A DNA stretch of 64,000 nucleotides from Bacteroidales bacterium H4 (GCA_001701165.1 DAAP01000012.1:91590-155589), one strand, 5' to 3'; positions 6,982 through 18,099 are shown, numbered from the stretch's first letter. The notes: generated by a model not told the origin, from the sequence alone. Made by a program: numbers and translations.

Positions 6982-8160
6982 ATGTATATGAACACCCACA
7001 AGATGCACATGCGCGCCATGACGGTCTTAGGCCTTGGCGCAGCCCTTCTTCTGACCGCCTCCGTAGGCTCATGTTCCCAAAAGCAGGCTATGCCCCAGCA
7101 GATTCCGGCCATTGAGGTACAGACCGTAGACACAACTTCTGAAGACCTCAACACCTACTATCCCGCCATCATCCGAGGCAAAACCGACATCGCTATCCGT
7201 CCCCAAGTCTCCGGATTTATCACCAAAGTACACGTTGACGAAGGCCAGCACGTACGCAAAGGCCAAGTGCTCTTTACCATCGACCAAGTACAATACCAAG
7301 CAACCGTCGAACAAGCACATGCAGCCGTCAACTCGGCCCAAGCAGCCGTCAACACCGCCGCCTCCAACGAGCGCAACCAAAAAATGCTTTTTGAGAAAAA
7401 TATCATAAGCCAAACCCAGTGGCAAACCGCTGCCGACGCTTTGGCTCAGGCACGTGCCGCTCTGGCTCAGGCTCAAGCCGCACTCGTGTCCGCCAAGAAA
7501 AACCTCTCATACACCATCGTCACTGCCCCCTCGGACGGCGTTGTAGGTTCCATACCGCAACGCGAAGGCTCGCTGGCCTCGCCCTCATCGGCACAGCCGC
7601 TGACCACCATCAGCGACAACTCGCAAGTGTACGCATACTTCTCGCTAAACGAAAAAGAACTGCTCAAACTCACCGACAACGGCGAATACAGCCTTGACGA
7701 ACGCGTAGGACGCCTACCCAAAGTAAGCCTCATGCTGGCCGATGGCAGCGTATATCCCCTCCAAGGACGTGTAGCCACCGTCAGCGGCGTCATCGACAAC
7801 ACCACAGGTGCCGCACAAGTACGTGCCCTCTTCGACAACCCCAAAGCAATGCTGCGCAGCGGCTCCACCGGCAATGTCATCATCCCCACGCACAGCCACA
7901 ACGTAATTCTGGTGCCACAGAAAGCCACATTCGAGATCCAGGATATGAAATACGTCTACACCGTCAACGACACCAACGGCACCGTACCCACCCAGATCAA
8001 AGTACTCGACCTTAACGATGGGAAGAGCTACGTGGTCACCGACGGCCTCAAACCCGGCGACCGCATCGTTGTCGAAGGCGTAGGAACCTCCGTGCGCGAC
8101 AACATGAAAATCAAACCGGTGACAGCCCAAGAAAAGGCTGCCATGGAAGCCAAGAAATAG
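6982..8160 (+). CDS. RND efflux periplasmic adaptor (AcrA/MexA family)
   Basis: Lipid-anchored membrane-fusion protein that links the inner-membrane pump to the outer-membrane channel. A signal peptide ends in a lipobox with Cys31 (TASVGSC). The lipoyl-like domain appears as IRPQVSGFITKVHVDEGQ with VRKGQVLFTID, followed by an Ala/Gln-rich helical hairpin (about residues 105-170), the second lipoyl half (TIVTAPSDGVVGS) and beta-barrel and membrane-proximal domains. Length 392 is normal. Start could be 6982 or 6988 without effect on the mature protein. It is followed after 212 bases by the pump gene. Substrates cannot be deduced; the family handles drugs, bile salts and other amphiphiles. Confidence 0.93.
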   Translation: MYMNTHKMHMRAMTVLGLGAALLLTASVGSCSQKQAMPQQIPAIEVQTVDTTSEDLNTYYPAIIRGKTDIAIRPQVSGFITKVHVDEGQHVRKGQVLFTIDQVQYQATVEQAHAAVNSAQAAVNTAASNERNQKMLFEKNIISQTQWQTAADALAQARAALAQAQAALVSAKKNLSYTIVTAPSDGVVGSIPQREGSLASPSSAQPLTTISDNSQVYAYFSLNEKELLKLTDNGEYSLDERVGRLPKVSLMLADGSVYPLQGRVATVSGVIDNTTGAAQVRALFDNPKAMLRSGSTGNVIIPTHSHNVILVPQKATFEIQDMKYVYTVNDTNGTVPTQIKVLDLNDGKSYVVTDGLKPGDRIVVEGVGTSVRDNMKIKPVTAQEKAAMEAKK

Positions 8161-8372
8161 GACAGGCACACGCAAGGCACGGGAAACAAGCTCCGCCTCG
8201 AAGCAGAAAGGCTGCCGGACTTAAAACATAAAAGTTGACAAAGAACCTGAACGACACGAGAGTAGTCCGAAAATTCTTAAGGTTCGACCCCAAGCCTAAA
8301 AGCTTGCAGCCCATTCCCGCCGCAAAGCCCACAACCCACCCAACCAAACATTTATAAAAAAGCACAAAGACA

Positions 8373-11300
8373 ATGAAACTTGACCGCTTTATCAACCGAC
8401 CGGTCTTGTCCACGGTTATATCAATCTTTATCGTCGTCTTGGGCATCATCGGCATGGTCTCCCTGCCCATCACCCAGTACCCCGACATCGCGCCACCTAC
8501 CATCAGCGTATCCACCACCTACAGCGGTGCCAACGCCCAAGCCGTGCTCAACTCCGTGATTGCGCCATTGGAGGAATCCATCAACGGCGCCGAAGGCATG
8601 ACATATATGGAGTCCACAGCTACCAATACCGGTTCGGCAACCATCAACGTCTATTTCCGACAGGGTTTTGACCCCGATATGGCCGCCGTTGACGTCCAAA
8701 ACCGCGTATCAAAAGCCCTCAACCTCCTGCCCTCCGAAGTGACGCAGGTGGGCGTGACCACACAAAAACGCCAAACCTCCATGCTTGTAGGCGTTGCACT
8801 CTACGACCCAACCGGCAAATACAGCGAGGAATTCATCGAAAACTACGCCAAAATCAACCTCGTACCACAATTACAACGTGTCAACGGTGTGGGTGATGTT
8901 ATGGTCATGGGCGCCGACTACTCGATGCGTATATGGCTTAAGCCCGATGTCATGGCTCAGTACGGCCTGATGCCTTCGGATATCGCCGCCGTCATGGCCG
9001 AGCAAAACATCGAAGCCGCCCCCGGTGCCTTCGGCGAACAAGGCAACCAGTCCTTCCAGTACACCATGCGCTACCGCGGACGTCTCGCCGACCCCTCCGA
9101 ATTTGAGAATATCGTCGTACGCGCCACTTCCAACGGCGAAGTGCTGCGCCTCAAAGACGTAGCCAACGTCGAACTGGGTCGCGTCACATACGGCTTCCAC
9201 AGTAAATTCAACGGACACCCCTCCGTAATGGCCATCGTCTTCCAGACCGCCGGATCCAACGCCACCCAAATCATCAACGACTGTCTTGACTACGTCCAGA
9301 CAATGAAAAAGTCGCTCCCCGACGGACTCGAAGTCGCCGTACCTTTGAACAACAACGATTTCCTTTATGCCTCCATTGACCACGTCATCGAGACTCTCAT
9401 CGAGGCCTTCTTGCTGGTGTTCATAGTGGTATACATCTTCCTGCAAGACCTGCGAAGCACCATCATCCCCGCCATCGCCATCCCGGTGGCCCTGATCGGC
9501 ACATTCTTCGTACTCAAGTTCATAGGCTTTTCCATCAACTTGATTACCCTATCGGCCCTCGTATTGGCCATAGCCATCGTCGTCGATGATGCCATAGTGG
9601 TGGTCGAGGCCGTACACGCCAAACTCGACGTCGGATACAAGAGTGCACGCCGCGCATCCATAGACGCCATGAGCGAAATCTCGGGCGCACTGATATCCAT
9701 CACCATGGTCATGATGCTCGTGTTCATCCCCGTGTCATTCATCTCGGGCACCTCCGGCGTGTTCTACCAGCAATTCGGCCTCACCATGGCCATAGCCATC
9801 TTCTTCTCGGCCGTCAACGCCCTTACCCTCTCCCCGGCCCTGTGTGCTGTGTTCCTTAAACCGCACAAGGACGCCGAAGGCAAGAAGCAAAGCTTCGTAA
9901 AACGTTTCCATACAGCCTTCAACACCGGGTACGATGCCATGCTCAAGCGCTACAAAAAATCGGCTACATTCTTCGCTCGCCACAAGGTCACATCCTTCGG
10001 CATCGTGGGCGCCACCGTAGCCGTGCTCGTATACCTGATGACCATCACCCCCACCGCACTCGTCCCCAACGAAGACACCGGTATACTCTTCTGCATGGTC
10101 AACCTCCCCCCGGGCTCGTCCCAGGAACGCACCGGTGAAGTTCTCGAACAAACCGACAAAATCATACGACAGAACCCCGCCGTAGCCGAAAGCCAAATGA
10201 TTGATGGCTACAGCTTCCTTGCCGGCCAAGGCGCCACCTATGGCACTTTCATCATCAAACTCAAGAACTGGGCCGAACGCGACAGCAAAACCCAAAACTC
10301 GGAAGCCGTGCTTAAGCAGCTATATGGGGCTCTTAGCGTCGTCAAAGATGGCAATATTGTAATCTTCGCGCCGCCCATGATTACGGGCTACAGCGCCACC
10401 AACGGCTTCGAAATCAAGATGCAAGACCGTACCGGAGGCGACATCAACACATTCTTCGCGGTTGTCCAAAACTTCCTGGCACAACTCAACCGGCAGCCCG
10501 AAATCCAAATGGCCTATACCACCTTCAACCCCACCTTCCCGCAATATCAGGTGGACATCGACGTGGCCAAGGCCAAACAAGCCGGCATATCGCCAAAGAC
10601 CATCCTCAGCACACTTCAAGGATACTACGGCAGTATGTATATCAGCAACTTCAACAGCTTCGGCAAAATCTACCGTGTGATGATGCAAGCCGAACCATCG
10701 GCACGCGTCTCTACAGAGACACTCAATGCCATAAAGGTACGCGGCGGGACAGGCGAAATGGCGCCCATCACCAACTTCGTCAGCCTCAAGCGCGTATACG
10801 CCCCCGACTTGCTCAACCGCTTCAATATGTTCAACTCCATCAGCGTCACCGGCCAACCCAACACCGGATACTCCTCGGGTGATGCCATCGCCGCAATCCA
10901 GCGCGTAGCCGCTCAGGTACTACCACAAGGCTACGGCTACGAATACGCCGGCATGACACGCGAAGAAGCCCAAAGCTCGGGTAGCGCCACAGCCATTATC
11001 TTTGCATTATGTCTGCTCTTCGTATACCTGCTGCTCTCCGCCCAGTACGAAAGCTACATCCTACCATGGGCCGTAATCCTCTCCATACCCTTCGGCCTTA
11101 TGGGCTCGTTTGTCTTCGCCTTGATCTTCGGCATCAGCAACAACATCTACTTGCAGATTGCGCTGATTATGCTTATCGGCCTGCTGGCTAAGAACGCCAT
11201 CCTAATCGTCGAATTCGCCCTTGACCGCCGCAAGACCGGCATGTCCGTGCTCAACGCAGCAATCGCCGGCGCCGGCGCCCGTCTGCGTCCTATCCTAATG

Positions 11301-11555
11301 ACCTCGCTGGCTCTCATCATCGGCCTGCTGCCCCTGATGTTCTCCACCGGTGTAGGCGCCAACGGCAACAACGCCCTCGGTGTAGGCGCCGTAGGCGGTA
11401 TGCTCATCGGCATGATTCTCCAAATATTCATAGTGCCCGCACTCTTCGTCGCATTCCAGAAAATCCAAGAGAAGATTACACCCATACGCTGGGACAATGC
11501 CGAACGTGGAGGCACCATCGAAAGCGAAATCGAGCAATTCACACCCGAGAACTAA
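8373..11555 (+). CDS. RND efflux pump, HAE1 family (AcrB-like)
   Basis: Proton-driven trimeric inner-membrane pump of 1060 residues, normal for the family. Twelve transmembrane helices are evident, the first at residues 10-28 followed by a long periplasmic loop with porter motifs (SVTTYSGANAQAV-like segment near residue 50). Helix 4 carries the paired aspartates in LAIAIVVDDAIVVVEA and helix 10 carries the lysine in GLLAKNAILIVEFA, which together make the proton relay. The gap of 212 bases to the adaptor holds only short inverted repeats (CAAGC/GCTTG at 8290-8305; GAACCT/AGGTTC at 8243-8285) and no gene. The outer-membrane factor follows after 19 bases. Confidence 0.95.
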   Translation: MKLDRFINRPVLSTVISIFIVVLGIIGMVSLPITQYPDIAPPTISVSTTYSGANAQAVLNSVIAPLEESINGAEGMTYMESTATNTGSATINVYFRQGFDPDMAAVDVQNRVSKALNLLPSEVTQVGVTTQKRQTSMLVGVALYDPTGKYSEEFIENYAKINLVPQLQRVNGVGDVMVMGADYSMRIWLKPDVMAQYGLMPSDIAAVMAEQNIEAAPGAFGEQGNQSFQYTMRYRGRLADPSEFENIVVRATSNGEVLRLKDVANVELGRVTYGFHSKFNGHPSVMAIVFQTAGSNATQIINDCLDYVQTMKKSLPDGLEVAVPLNNNDFLYASIDHVIETLIEAFLLVFIVVYIFLQDLRSTIIPAIAIPVALIGTFFVLKFIGFSINLITLSALVLAIAIVVDDAIVVVEAVHAKLDVGYKSARRASIDAMSEISGALISITMVMMLVFIPVSFISGTSGVFYQQFGLTMAIAIFFSAVNALTLSPALCAVFLKPHKDAEGKKQSFVKRFHTAFNTGYDAMLKRYKKSATFFARHKVTSFGIVGATVAVLVYLMTITPTALVPNEDTGILFCMVNLPPGSSQERTGEVLEQTDKIIRQNPAVAESQMIDGYSFLAGQGATYGTFIIKLKNWAERDSKTQNSEAVLKQLYGALSVVKDGNIVIFAPPMITGYSATNGFEIKMQDRTGGDINTFFAVVQNFLAQLNRQPEIQMAYTTFNPTFPQYQVDIDVAKAKQAGISPKTILSTLQGYYGSMYISNFNSFGKIYRVMMQAEPSARVSTETLNAIKVRGGTGEMAPITNFVSLKRVYAPDLLNRFNMFNSISVTGQPNTGYSSGDAIAAIQRVAAQVLPQGYGYEYAGMTREEAQSSGSATAIIFALCLLFVYLLLSAQYESYILPWAVILSIPFGLMGSFVFALIFGISNNIYLQIALIMLIGLLAKNAILIVEFALDRRKTGMSVLNAAIAGAGARLRPILMTSLALIIGLLPLMFSTGVGANGNNALGVGAVGGMLIGMILQIFIVPALFVAFQKIQEKITPIRWDNAERGGTIESEIEQFTPEN

Positions 11556-11574
11556 CCCTCTGACACGACACAAT

Positions 11575-12960
11575 ATGAAACAAAACATAATCACCGCAAC
11601 ACTGGTAGCCGCCACCTTGGCCGTGGCGGCCACCTCCTGCGGCATCTACAAAAAATATCAGACGCCCGACAACACGCCCCTCACGGCCGAATACGTACAG
11701 GCGCGCCAAAACAACGTAGACAGCACCGCCCTCGGCAACCTGTTGTGGGAAGAAGTCTTCACCGACCCGGTACTGGCCGACCTCATAGACCGAGCCTTGG
11801 CGTCAAGCTCTACCCTGGCCAACGCTCGACTCAACATCGACATTGCCCGGGCTCAACTGCGCGGAGCCAAATTGGCGTACCTCCCATCAGTATCACTTGC
11901 GCCTAACGGCTCGGGAAGCTCCATAGCCGGCAGCTCCATATCCTGGGGATACCAGATACCCGCCGTAGTATCATGGGAAGTTGACCTCTTCGGCAAACTA
12001 CTCAACAGCAAACGCGGCGCAGCCGTGGCCGTCGAACAAAGCGAGGCCTACGCACAGGCCGTGCGTTCACAACTCATCGCCACCGTAGCCAATACGTATT
12101 ACTCTATGGCTGCCGTCGAAGCACAACTCAAGGTGGCACGCAATACGGCCAAAATCTGGAGCGAAAGCGTCCAAGTGATGCGCGACCTCAAAGAAGCCGG
12201 CAAATCCGGAATGACAGAGGCCGCCGTCGTACAGGCCAACGCCAACCTTCAAAGCGTCTTGGCTCAGATTACCGAACTCGAAAACACTCGTCTCAATCTG
12301 GACAACGCCATGAGCCTACTTGTCGAGACAATGCCCACGCACTGGGAAGTAAGCGCCGACGCAACTCTCGATATCCCCGCTCCGATACTGCAAGGCGTAC
12401 CCATGTCCTACCTGGCCATGCGTCCCGATGTTACAGCCGCCGAACGCTCGCTGGCAGCCGCATACTACAATACAGCCAGTGCACGTGCCGCATTCTACCC
12501 GAACCTCTCCATCAGCTTCACAGGAGGATTTACCAACCAACTGGGCACCATGATCAAAAACCCCGGCGAATGGTTCTACAATCTGGCCGGGTCGCTGACC
12601 GCCCCCCTGTTTGCCCGAGGACAAAATATTGCCCGATTACAAGCCGCCAAGGCACAACAGGCACAAGCCCTCAACAGCTTTGAGCATACACTGCTGAGTG
12701 CTGCTTCCGAAGTGTCCAACGCCATGAGCGCCTACACAACCGCCGGACAACGTGCCGCAATATTCGAAGCACAGAGCGCCGACCTCGAAAAAGCCGTCGA
12801 GTACACCAACGACTTGATGATATACGCCAACGGCACATATCTTGAAGTGCTCACCGCACAGCAAAGCCTGCTCGCGGCACAGCTCAACCAAGTATCCTGC
12901 CGCCTGGCTCGCAATCAAGCTATCATCAACCTCTACCAAAGCCTCGGCGGCGGACGTTGA
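11575..12960 (+). CDS. RND outer-membrane factor lipoprotein (OprM/NodT family)
   Basis: TolC-type trimeric channel completing the tripartite pump. The ATG at 11575 gives a signal peptide ending at a lipobox with Cys22 (AVAATSC); an upstream in-frame start at 11497 lies inside the pump gene and adds a non-signal sequence. The 461-residue product has the two-fold repeated coiled-coil architecture: WEVDLFGKLLNSKRGAA in the first half and ARAAFYPNLSISFTGGF in the second are typical NodT signatures. It is 19 bases after the pump gene, so all three subunits come from one transcript. Confidence 0.93.
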   Translation: MKQNIITATLVAATLAVAATSCGIYKKYQTPDNTPLTAEYVQARQNNVDSTALGNLLWEEVFTDPVLADLIDRALASSSTLANARLNIDIARAQLRGAKLAYLPSVSLAPNGSGSSIAGSSISWGYQIPAVVSWEVDLFGKLLNSKRGAAVAVEQSEAYAQAVRSQLIATVANTYYSMAAVEAQLKVARNTAKIWSESVQVMRDLKEAGKSGMTEAAVVQANANLQSVLAQITELENTRLNLDNAMSLLVETMPTHWEVSADATLDIPAPILQGVPMSYLAMRPDVTAAERSLAAAYYNTASARAAFYPNLSISFTGGFTNQLGTMIKNPGEWFYNLAGSLTAPLFARGQNIARLQAAKAQQAQALNSFEHTLLSAASEVSNAMSAYTTAGQRAAIFEAQSADLEKAVEYTNDLMIYANGTYLEVLTAQQSLLAAQLNQVSCRLARNQAIINLYQSLGGGR

Positions 12961-13006
12961 CACTCACCCTCCACCTTATAAGTCCAACAAAAACACAGCT
13001 TAAAGA

Positions 13007-13801
13007 ATGATCAGTCCATTAGCGCACGTTGACCCCAACGCCAAAATAGGCGAAGGCGTCACCATCCACCCCTTTGCGTACATCGACGAAGACGTTGTCA
13101 TCGGCGACGGATGCACCATAATGCCTTATGCCAGCATTATCCGCGGCACACGCATGGGCAAAAACAACAAAGTCTATCAAGGAGCCGTCATCGGCGCCGA
13201 CCCCCAAGACTTTCGTTGGAAAGGCCAAAAAACATTTTGCTACATAGGCGACAACAACATCATCCGCGAACAAGTCATTATCAACCGCGGCATAGCCGAA
13301 GAAGGCGGCACACGCATAGGCGACGGATGCTTCATTATGGCCGAAACACATATCGGACATGACAGCAACATCACCGGCCCGGGCGTGCTGGGCAATGGTG
13401 TCAAAGTGGCCGGCAACGTCACCATCGACACTTGCACCATACTCTCGTCCAGCGCTATCGTACACGAAAATTCAAATATCGGCAAATGGGTATTTGTCAA
13501 AGGCGGATGCCGAGTCAGCGGAAACGTGCCTCCATATATCATCCTGGCGCATAACCCCGCCGTATACTACGGTGTCAACGCCAAAGTTATGTCCGCCCGA
13601 GGAGACTTCTCTGCCGAAGACATCGACAACGCGGCCAAGGCTTATCGTCACATATATCAAACCCAGACATCGGTATTCAACGCCCTCCGTCGCATCGAAA
13701 ACGACATCGAGCCCTGCACCATACGCGAAGAAATACTCAACTTCGTCCGCGGCCACAACTACCGCATCGTAGCCGTCCCCGTAGACCTCGAAGGCGACTA
13801 A
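13007..13801 (+). CDS. lpxA: Acyl-ACP--UDP-N-acetylglucosamine O-acyltransferase
   Basis: First enzyme of lipid A synthesis: transfers a 3-hydroxyacyl chain from ACP to the 3-OH of UDP-GlcNAc in the cytoplasm. The 264-residue protein shows a left-handed beta-helix of hexapeptide repeats over residues about 1-180 (IGEGVTIHPFAYI, VVIGDGCTIMP) and an alpha-helical C-terminal region. The probable catalytic histidine lies in MAETHIGHDSN (His118). It starts 46 bases after the outer-membrane factor gene, so it may be read with the efflux operon; lpxD, lpxC and fabZ are not near. A terminator follows at 13879-13918. Confidence 0.94.
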   Translation: MISPLAHVDPNAKIGEGVTIHPFAYIDEDVVIGDGCTIMPYASIIRGTRMGKNNKVYQGAVIGADPQDFRWKGQKTFCYIGDNNIIREQVIINRGIAEEGGTRIGDGCFIMAETHIGHDSNITGPGVLGNGVKVAGNVTIDTCTILSSSAIVHENSNIGKWVFVKGGCRVSGNVPPYIILAHNPAVYYGVNAKVMSARGDFSAEDIDNAAKAYRHIYQTQTSVFNALRRIENDIEPCTIREEILNFVRGHNYRIVAVPVDLEGD

Positions 13802-13878
13802 GCCATCGGATGGCCTCCTCCGCACACATATATTCATAAATAAAGCGGACGGCCTGAGCCACATATACATCCAAACAA

Positions 13879-13918
13879 AAACAGCCCCTGCAACTCTTCA
13901 CCGCTACAGGGGCTGTTT
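13879..13918. terminator. Terminator after lpxA, possibly bidirectional
   Basis: AAACAGCCCCTG (13879-13890) and CAGGGGCTGTTT (13907-13918) form a perfect 12-base stem. T-rich sequence follows on the plus strand (TTTATTTG) and five Ts follow on the minus strand, so it could stop transcription from either side. Confidence 0.75.
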
Positions 13919-14082
13919 ATTTGTTCTCTGAAAAACGGCACGGTTCAGCCTATGAGACCACTATCCGATGCCTCCACGCCTGAGCCAACTTTCCTCAAAC
14001 ACACTGACTGAAACACTACCCTACCAAGGCGTGTACTATAAGCCGGGTATAACACTCGGGGATTGTATACAGAGACAAAAAT

Positions 14083-14110
14083 GGGGACTGCGGATCACTC
14101 CGAAGTCCCC
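14083..14110 (-). terminator. Terminator of gdhA
   Basis: GGGGACT (14083-14089) pairs with AGTCCCC (14104-14110). Read on the minus strand the stem is followed by ATTTTTG. It lies 85 bases past the gdhA stop. Confidence 0.65.
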
Positions 14111-14194
14111 ACCATCGAGATGCCCCGAAGGGCAATCCTGAACTTGTAAAGATAGTGCTATTTTATTAACAGCAAGCTACTTGAACGATTGTCA

Positions 14195-15532
<1,338 letters not shown>

Positions 15533-15726
15533 AACTAAATACTGGTTTAGGTAAATAGGTAATATATGTTTTTTGTCTATAAAAAGCTTCTTTTTGTGGA
15601 TGTCAGCGGCGCATGTACCGCCTGTTGACTTGCTTTTTGACATGCAGGCAGGCAAGCGGCTCCCATATTGCCACAACGCACACACCCAAAGTGTCAAATG
15701 TCAATCAAAGTCAATGTTCATCACGA

Positions 15727-15734
15727 CAAATTTA
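15727..15734 (-). promoter_or_regulatory. -7 box of gdhA
   Basis: The minus strand reads TAAATTTG, fitting TAnnTTTG, about 195 bases before the gdhA start. No good -33 partner is visible at the standard distance. Confidence 0.35.
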
Positions 15735-16013
15735 GCCATTATTTTGATGTGTTGCACTCCAAAAGCCTTTTATTTGTACATTTTTCTGTTAAAGATTATT
15801 AAAACACAACAAGGCTCTTACAAGGACAGATGGGGTCATAACGGAAGCGGTCGTGGAAACGACAGACGTGATGCATGCTGCCATCCCCGCACTGTCTTTC
15901 GTAAATTGCCACAATCTTTCAGGACAAAGCGACAAACATCCGGGTATAGCGGCAAGTGGGTATAACGAACAAATGAAGGTTGCCGACAGACCAACGATAA
16001 AAGGCATTGACAC

Positions 16014-16391
16014 CATAACATCCAATCTATCTTCTATAGCCATACCTTTAACGATTTCACCCGGAGCATCTTCAAGAACTTTATACCCGAAGACGTTCAT
16101 CAATAAGGCCGGAACCTCTGCAGCACCAGTCTTGACATACCGGCGCACTTTGGATGTAGACAATTGTTTTACGACAAGGGCAAGATAAGCCTAATAAAGG
16201 TCGTCAAGCTTGATTCGCTTCCTGCAACTTATCACGACATCCGGGTATAAGACGGGCACCACACCATCGGCTACGGGCTCGATTTCATATTCTTTGCCTG
16301 TCCCGGATACGATAGAGGTCTGTTCTTCTATTTGGGCGACAAAATCATCAAAGGGAATATGTATTCAGATATATATAACGAATTCTATTGA
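16014..16391 (+). pseudogene. Probable decayed gene of unknown function
   Basis: A single plus-strand frame from 16014 to the TGA at 16389-16391 reads like protein, for example HNIQSIFYSHTFNDFTRS and TIGYGLDFIFFACPGYDRG, with many C-ending codons as in the neighbouring genes. It is broken by TAA at 16104-16106 and TAA at 16248-16250, and also closed upstream by TGA at 16008. No start codon or promoter is evident. I do not recognise the family. It may be the remains of a longer gene whose 5' part lies out of frame further upstream; chance open sequence is the alternative. Confidence 0.35.
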
Positions 16392-16457
16392 CTTGATGTG
16401 TCAAGCATTGTCAGGTGAATACAACGGCCGACAATACACTGAAGAAGCCTACGCGGT

Positions 16458-17882
16458 TCAGCGACGTACTCCGTCAATACTATAGCGTGTATTGTCCGGC
16501 ATCACAATGATGACGCGTCCGTTCTCTATGGTTTTGTATGTGCCATGGCCGCGGTCGGCTCTGATATCGCTGACGCCACCGGATTCGTTGACTGTAAGCG
16601 TGACTGAAGCCTGTGCCGCACCGTCATGCGATGTGGCCGTGATGACGGTCTTGCCTTTAGCAACCAAAGTTACATATCCGCCATTAACGGTAGCCACACC
16701 CTCATCGCTGCTTGTCCATACTATTCGTTGGTCGGTAGCTGTGGAAGGCGATACGGAGGCTTTCAGTGCCAGGTATTTGGCAGATGAAATGTCGGCCGTC
16801 AACTCGGCGTCCCCGGCTATAGTCAACGAGCGCACCGCTTCAGGTTGGTTTTGACCCTTACGGAGATATAAGAACGGCAGCGGCAGCGACTTGGACGTAT
16901 ATGTATTGAAGCGTGCATAAGCGCCCTCGGGGGCATTGAAGCGCAGTGTGCCGTAAGCGGCATTGGCGTTAGTAATAATGGCGCCATCATAGTCTAACTT
17001 TATGGACCATTGCATCGAGCCCTCATCCCAGGCTAAGGACTGCTTGGCAGTAGCGCCAAGTCGGCGACCGTACTGGTCGGTGAGCGTCCACATTCCGGCA
17101 TCATCGCCCTTGCCCAAAGTGAAGTATAAGACTTCGCGATCGGTAACATTAGATGTCGAGGCCACAGCCACAGCGTCCAAATAGTGCGATTTTTCCATGC
17201 CATCAATGTCTCCGGCAGCGCTGCCGCTACGATATATCATCACTTTGTCTCCTTCGTTGATGGTGCTTTTACTGACCAACTTCTCGTAATTCCAGCCTAA
17301 AGGCGATTCAAGTACCATACCCGGAGCTTCGTCATATTCTATGGCTATGGCATTCAAATATACCGAGCCTTCGCTGTATCCGCCCTGGATGGTGATGGAA
17401 GCTTCTTCGGCGACCAAGGCCGGTACAGAGAGGCTCTTGGTGAGATCCACGTACACACCCAGATCTTTGGAAACCCACTGGCCGAACCATGTGTCGGAGG
17501 CTAAATCGGCGGGATTGAGTTTGTACAACTGCGTGGCGCCGTCTTTAAGTATCAGTCCGGCCTGACCGGTCGAATTGTTGGAGCATAGGCTCAAGGTGAT
17601 ACTCTTGATGGTGCAGCCCTGCCATCCCTCCAAGTATAGGACGGCTTTACGCTTATTGGGTATCTGATTGTAGCGATTGCCGATAGTGGCGCCGTATTCG
17701 TTCTCGAAATACACGGACGAATTGGCCGGAATCTCGCCGCAAGGTGCAAGAATAAAGTCGGCGGTGGATTTATTGAATTCTACAATACGATACACTACTT
17801 CGGCGGCTTGTACTGCCACGGGCGCGGCCAGCACAGCCATAACAGCCAAAGCCTTAGTAAATAAGCTTTTGAAAATTGACAT
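16458..17882 (-). CDS. Secreted protein with Ig-like (BIG2) domain
   Basis: A Sec signal peptide (residues about 1-27, ending VAVQAAE) shows export. The middle of the 474 residues is beta-rich and has no family I can name; it includes a stretch starting YRSGSAAGDIDGMEKSHYLD that recurs in Bacteroidales surface proteins. Residues about 355-440 form a bacterial Ig-like group 2 domain (RIVWTSSDEGVATVNGGYVT followed by VTLVAKGKTVITATS). The last 30 residues (GRVIIVMPDNTRYSIDGVRR) resemble the end of C-terminal surface modules in this order. A -7 box is at 17930-17937. The role is probably surface binding or adhesion, but this is inference. Confidence 0.75.
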   Translation of the reverse strand: MSIFKSLFTKALAVMAVLAAPVAVQAAEVVYRIVEFNKSTADFILAPCGEIPANSSVYFENEYGATIGNRYNQIPNKRKAVLYLEGWQGCTIKSITLSLCSNNSTGQAGLILKDGATQLYKLNPADLASDTWFGQWVSKDLGVYVDLTKSLSVPALVAEEASITIQGGYSEGSVYLNAIAIEYDEAPGMVLESPLGWNYEKLVSKSTINEGDKVMIYRSGSAAGDIDGMEKSHYLDAVAVASTSNVTDREVLYFTLGKGDDAGMWTLTDQYGRRLGATAKQSLAWDEGSMQWSIKLDYDGAIITNANAAYGTLRFNAPEGAYARFNTYTSKSLPLPFLYLRKGQNQPEAVRSLTIAGDAELTADISSAKYLALKASVSPSTATDQRIVWTSSDEGVATVNGGYVTLVAKGKTVITATSHDGAAQASVTLTVNESGGVSDIRADRGHGTYKTIENGRVIIVMPDNTRYSIDGVRR

Positions 17883-17929
17883 ATAGGTTTTTTGAATTTA
17901 ATTTTTCAAGGTCGTTTTGTTAGGAAATG

Positions 17930-17960
17930 CAAAGATAGCTTTTTTGAAGTACAGCAACAA
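17930..17960 (-). promoter_or_regulatory. Promoter of the Ig-like protein gene
   Basis: On the minus strand TATCTTTG (17930-17937) fits the -7 consensus and a TTG lies about 20 bases upstream (17958-17960). The gene starts about 48 bases downstream. Confidence 0.5.
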
Positions 17961-18099
17961 CAATTGTTCCAACTTTTTTCCCTTGTAATTTCGAAAAAAG
18001 GCTAAGATTGATATTTACTATGCTTCGGACGCGAGTGTAATACTCCAATACTCCGAGTACTCCGGAGCAATGGCTATGCGCAGCCCGATTTATTATACG

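Larger units (their letters stand above)
13802..14194. other. Convergent intergenic region between lpxA and gdhA
   Basis: The gap of 393 bases contains two terminator-like hairpins, 13879-13918 and 14083-14110. Between them lie about 165 bases without an open frame that contain a 7-base inverted repeat (CACGCCT 13975-13981, AGGCGTG 14027-14033). A small RNA is possible but not shown. Confidence 0.45.
15533..16457. other. Long intergenic region with a decayed gene
   Basis: This 925-base stretch carries the gdhA promoter region (15727-15734), then AT-richer sequence with no intact gene. A plus-strand frame with coding-like third positions but two internal stops occupies 16014-16391. The 124-codon minus-strand frame at 15789-16163 starts with TTG and has no family resemblance. 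Confidence 0.5.

Noticed and set aside
8161..8372. Possible small gene between efflux adaptor and pump
   Set aside because: No open frame with a sensible start; only short inverted repeats.
13990..14060. RNase P RNA-like words (GAGGAAAG and CCCGGCTTATAG on the minus strand)
   Set aside because: They are in the wrong order and the segment is far too short for a bacterial RNase P RNA.
15789..16163. Minus-strand 124-codon frame
   Set aside because: It begins with TTG, has no recognised family and lies opposite a frame with better codon-position pattern.
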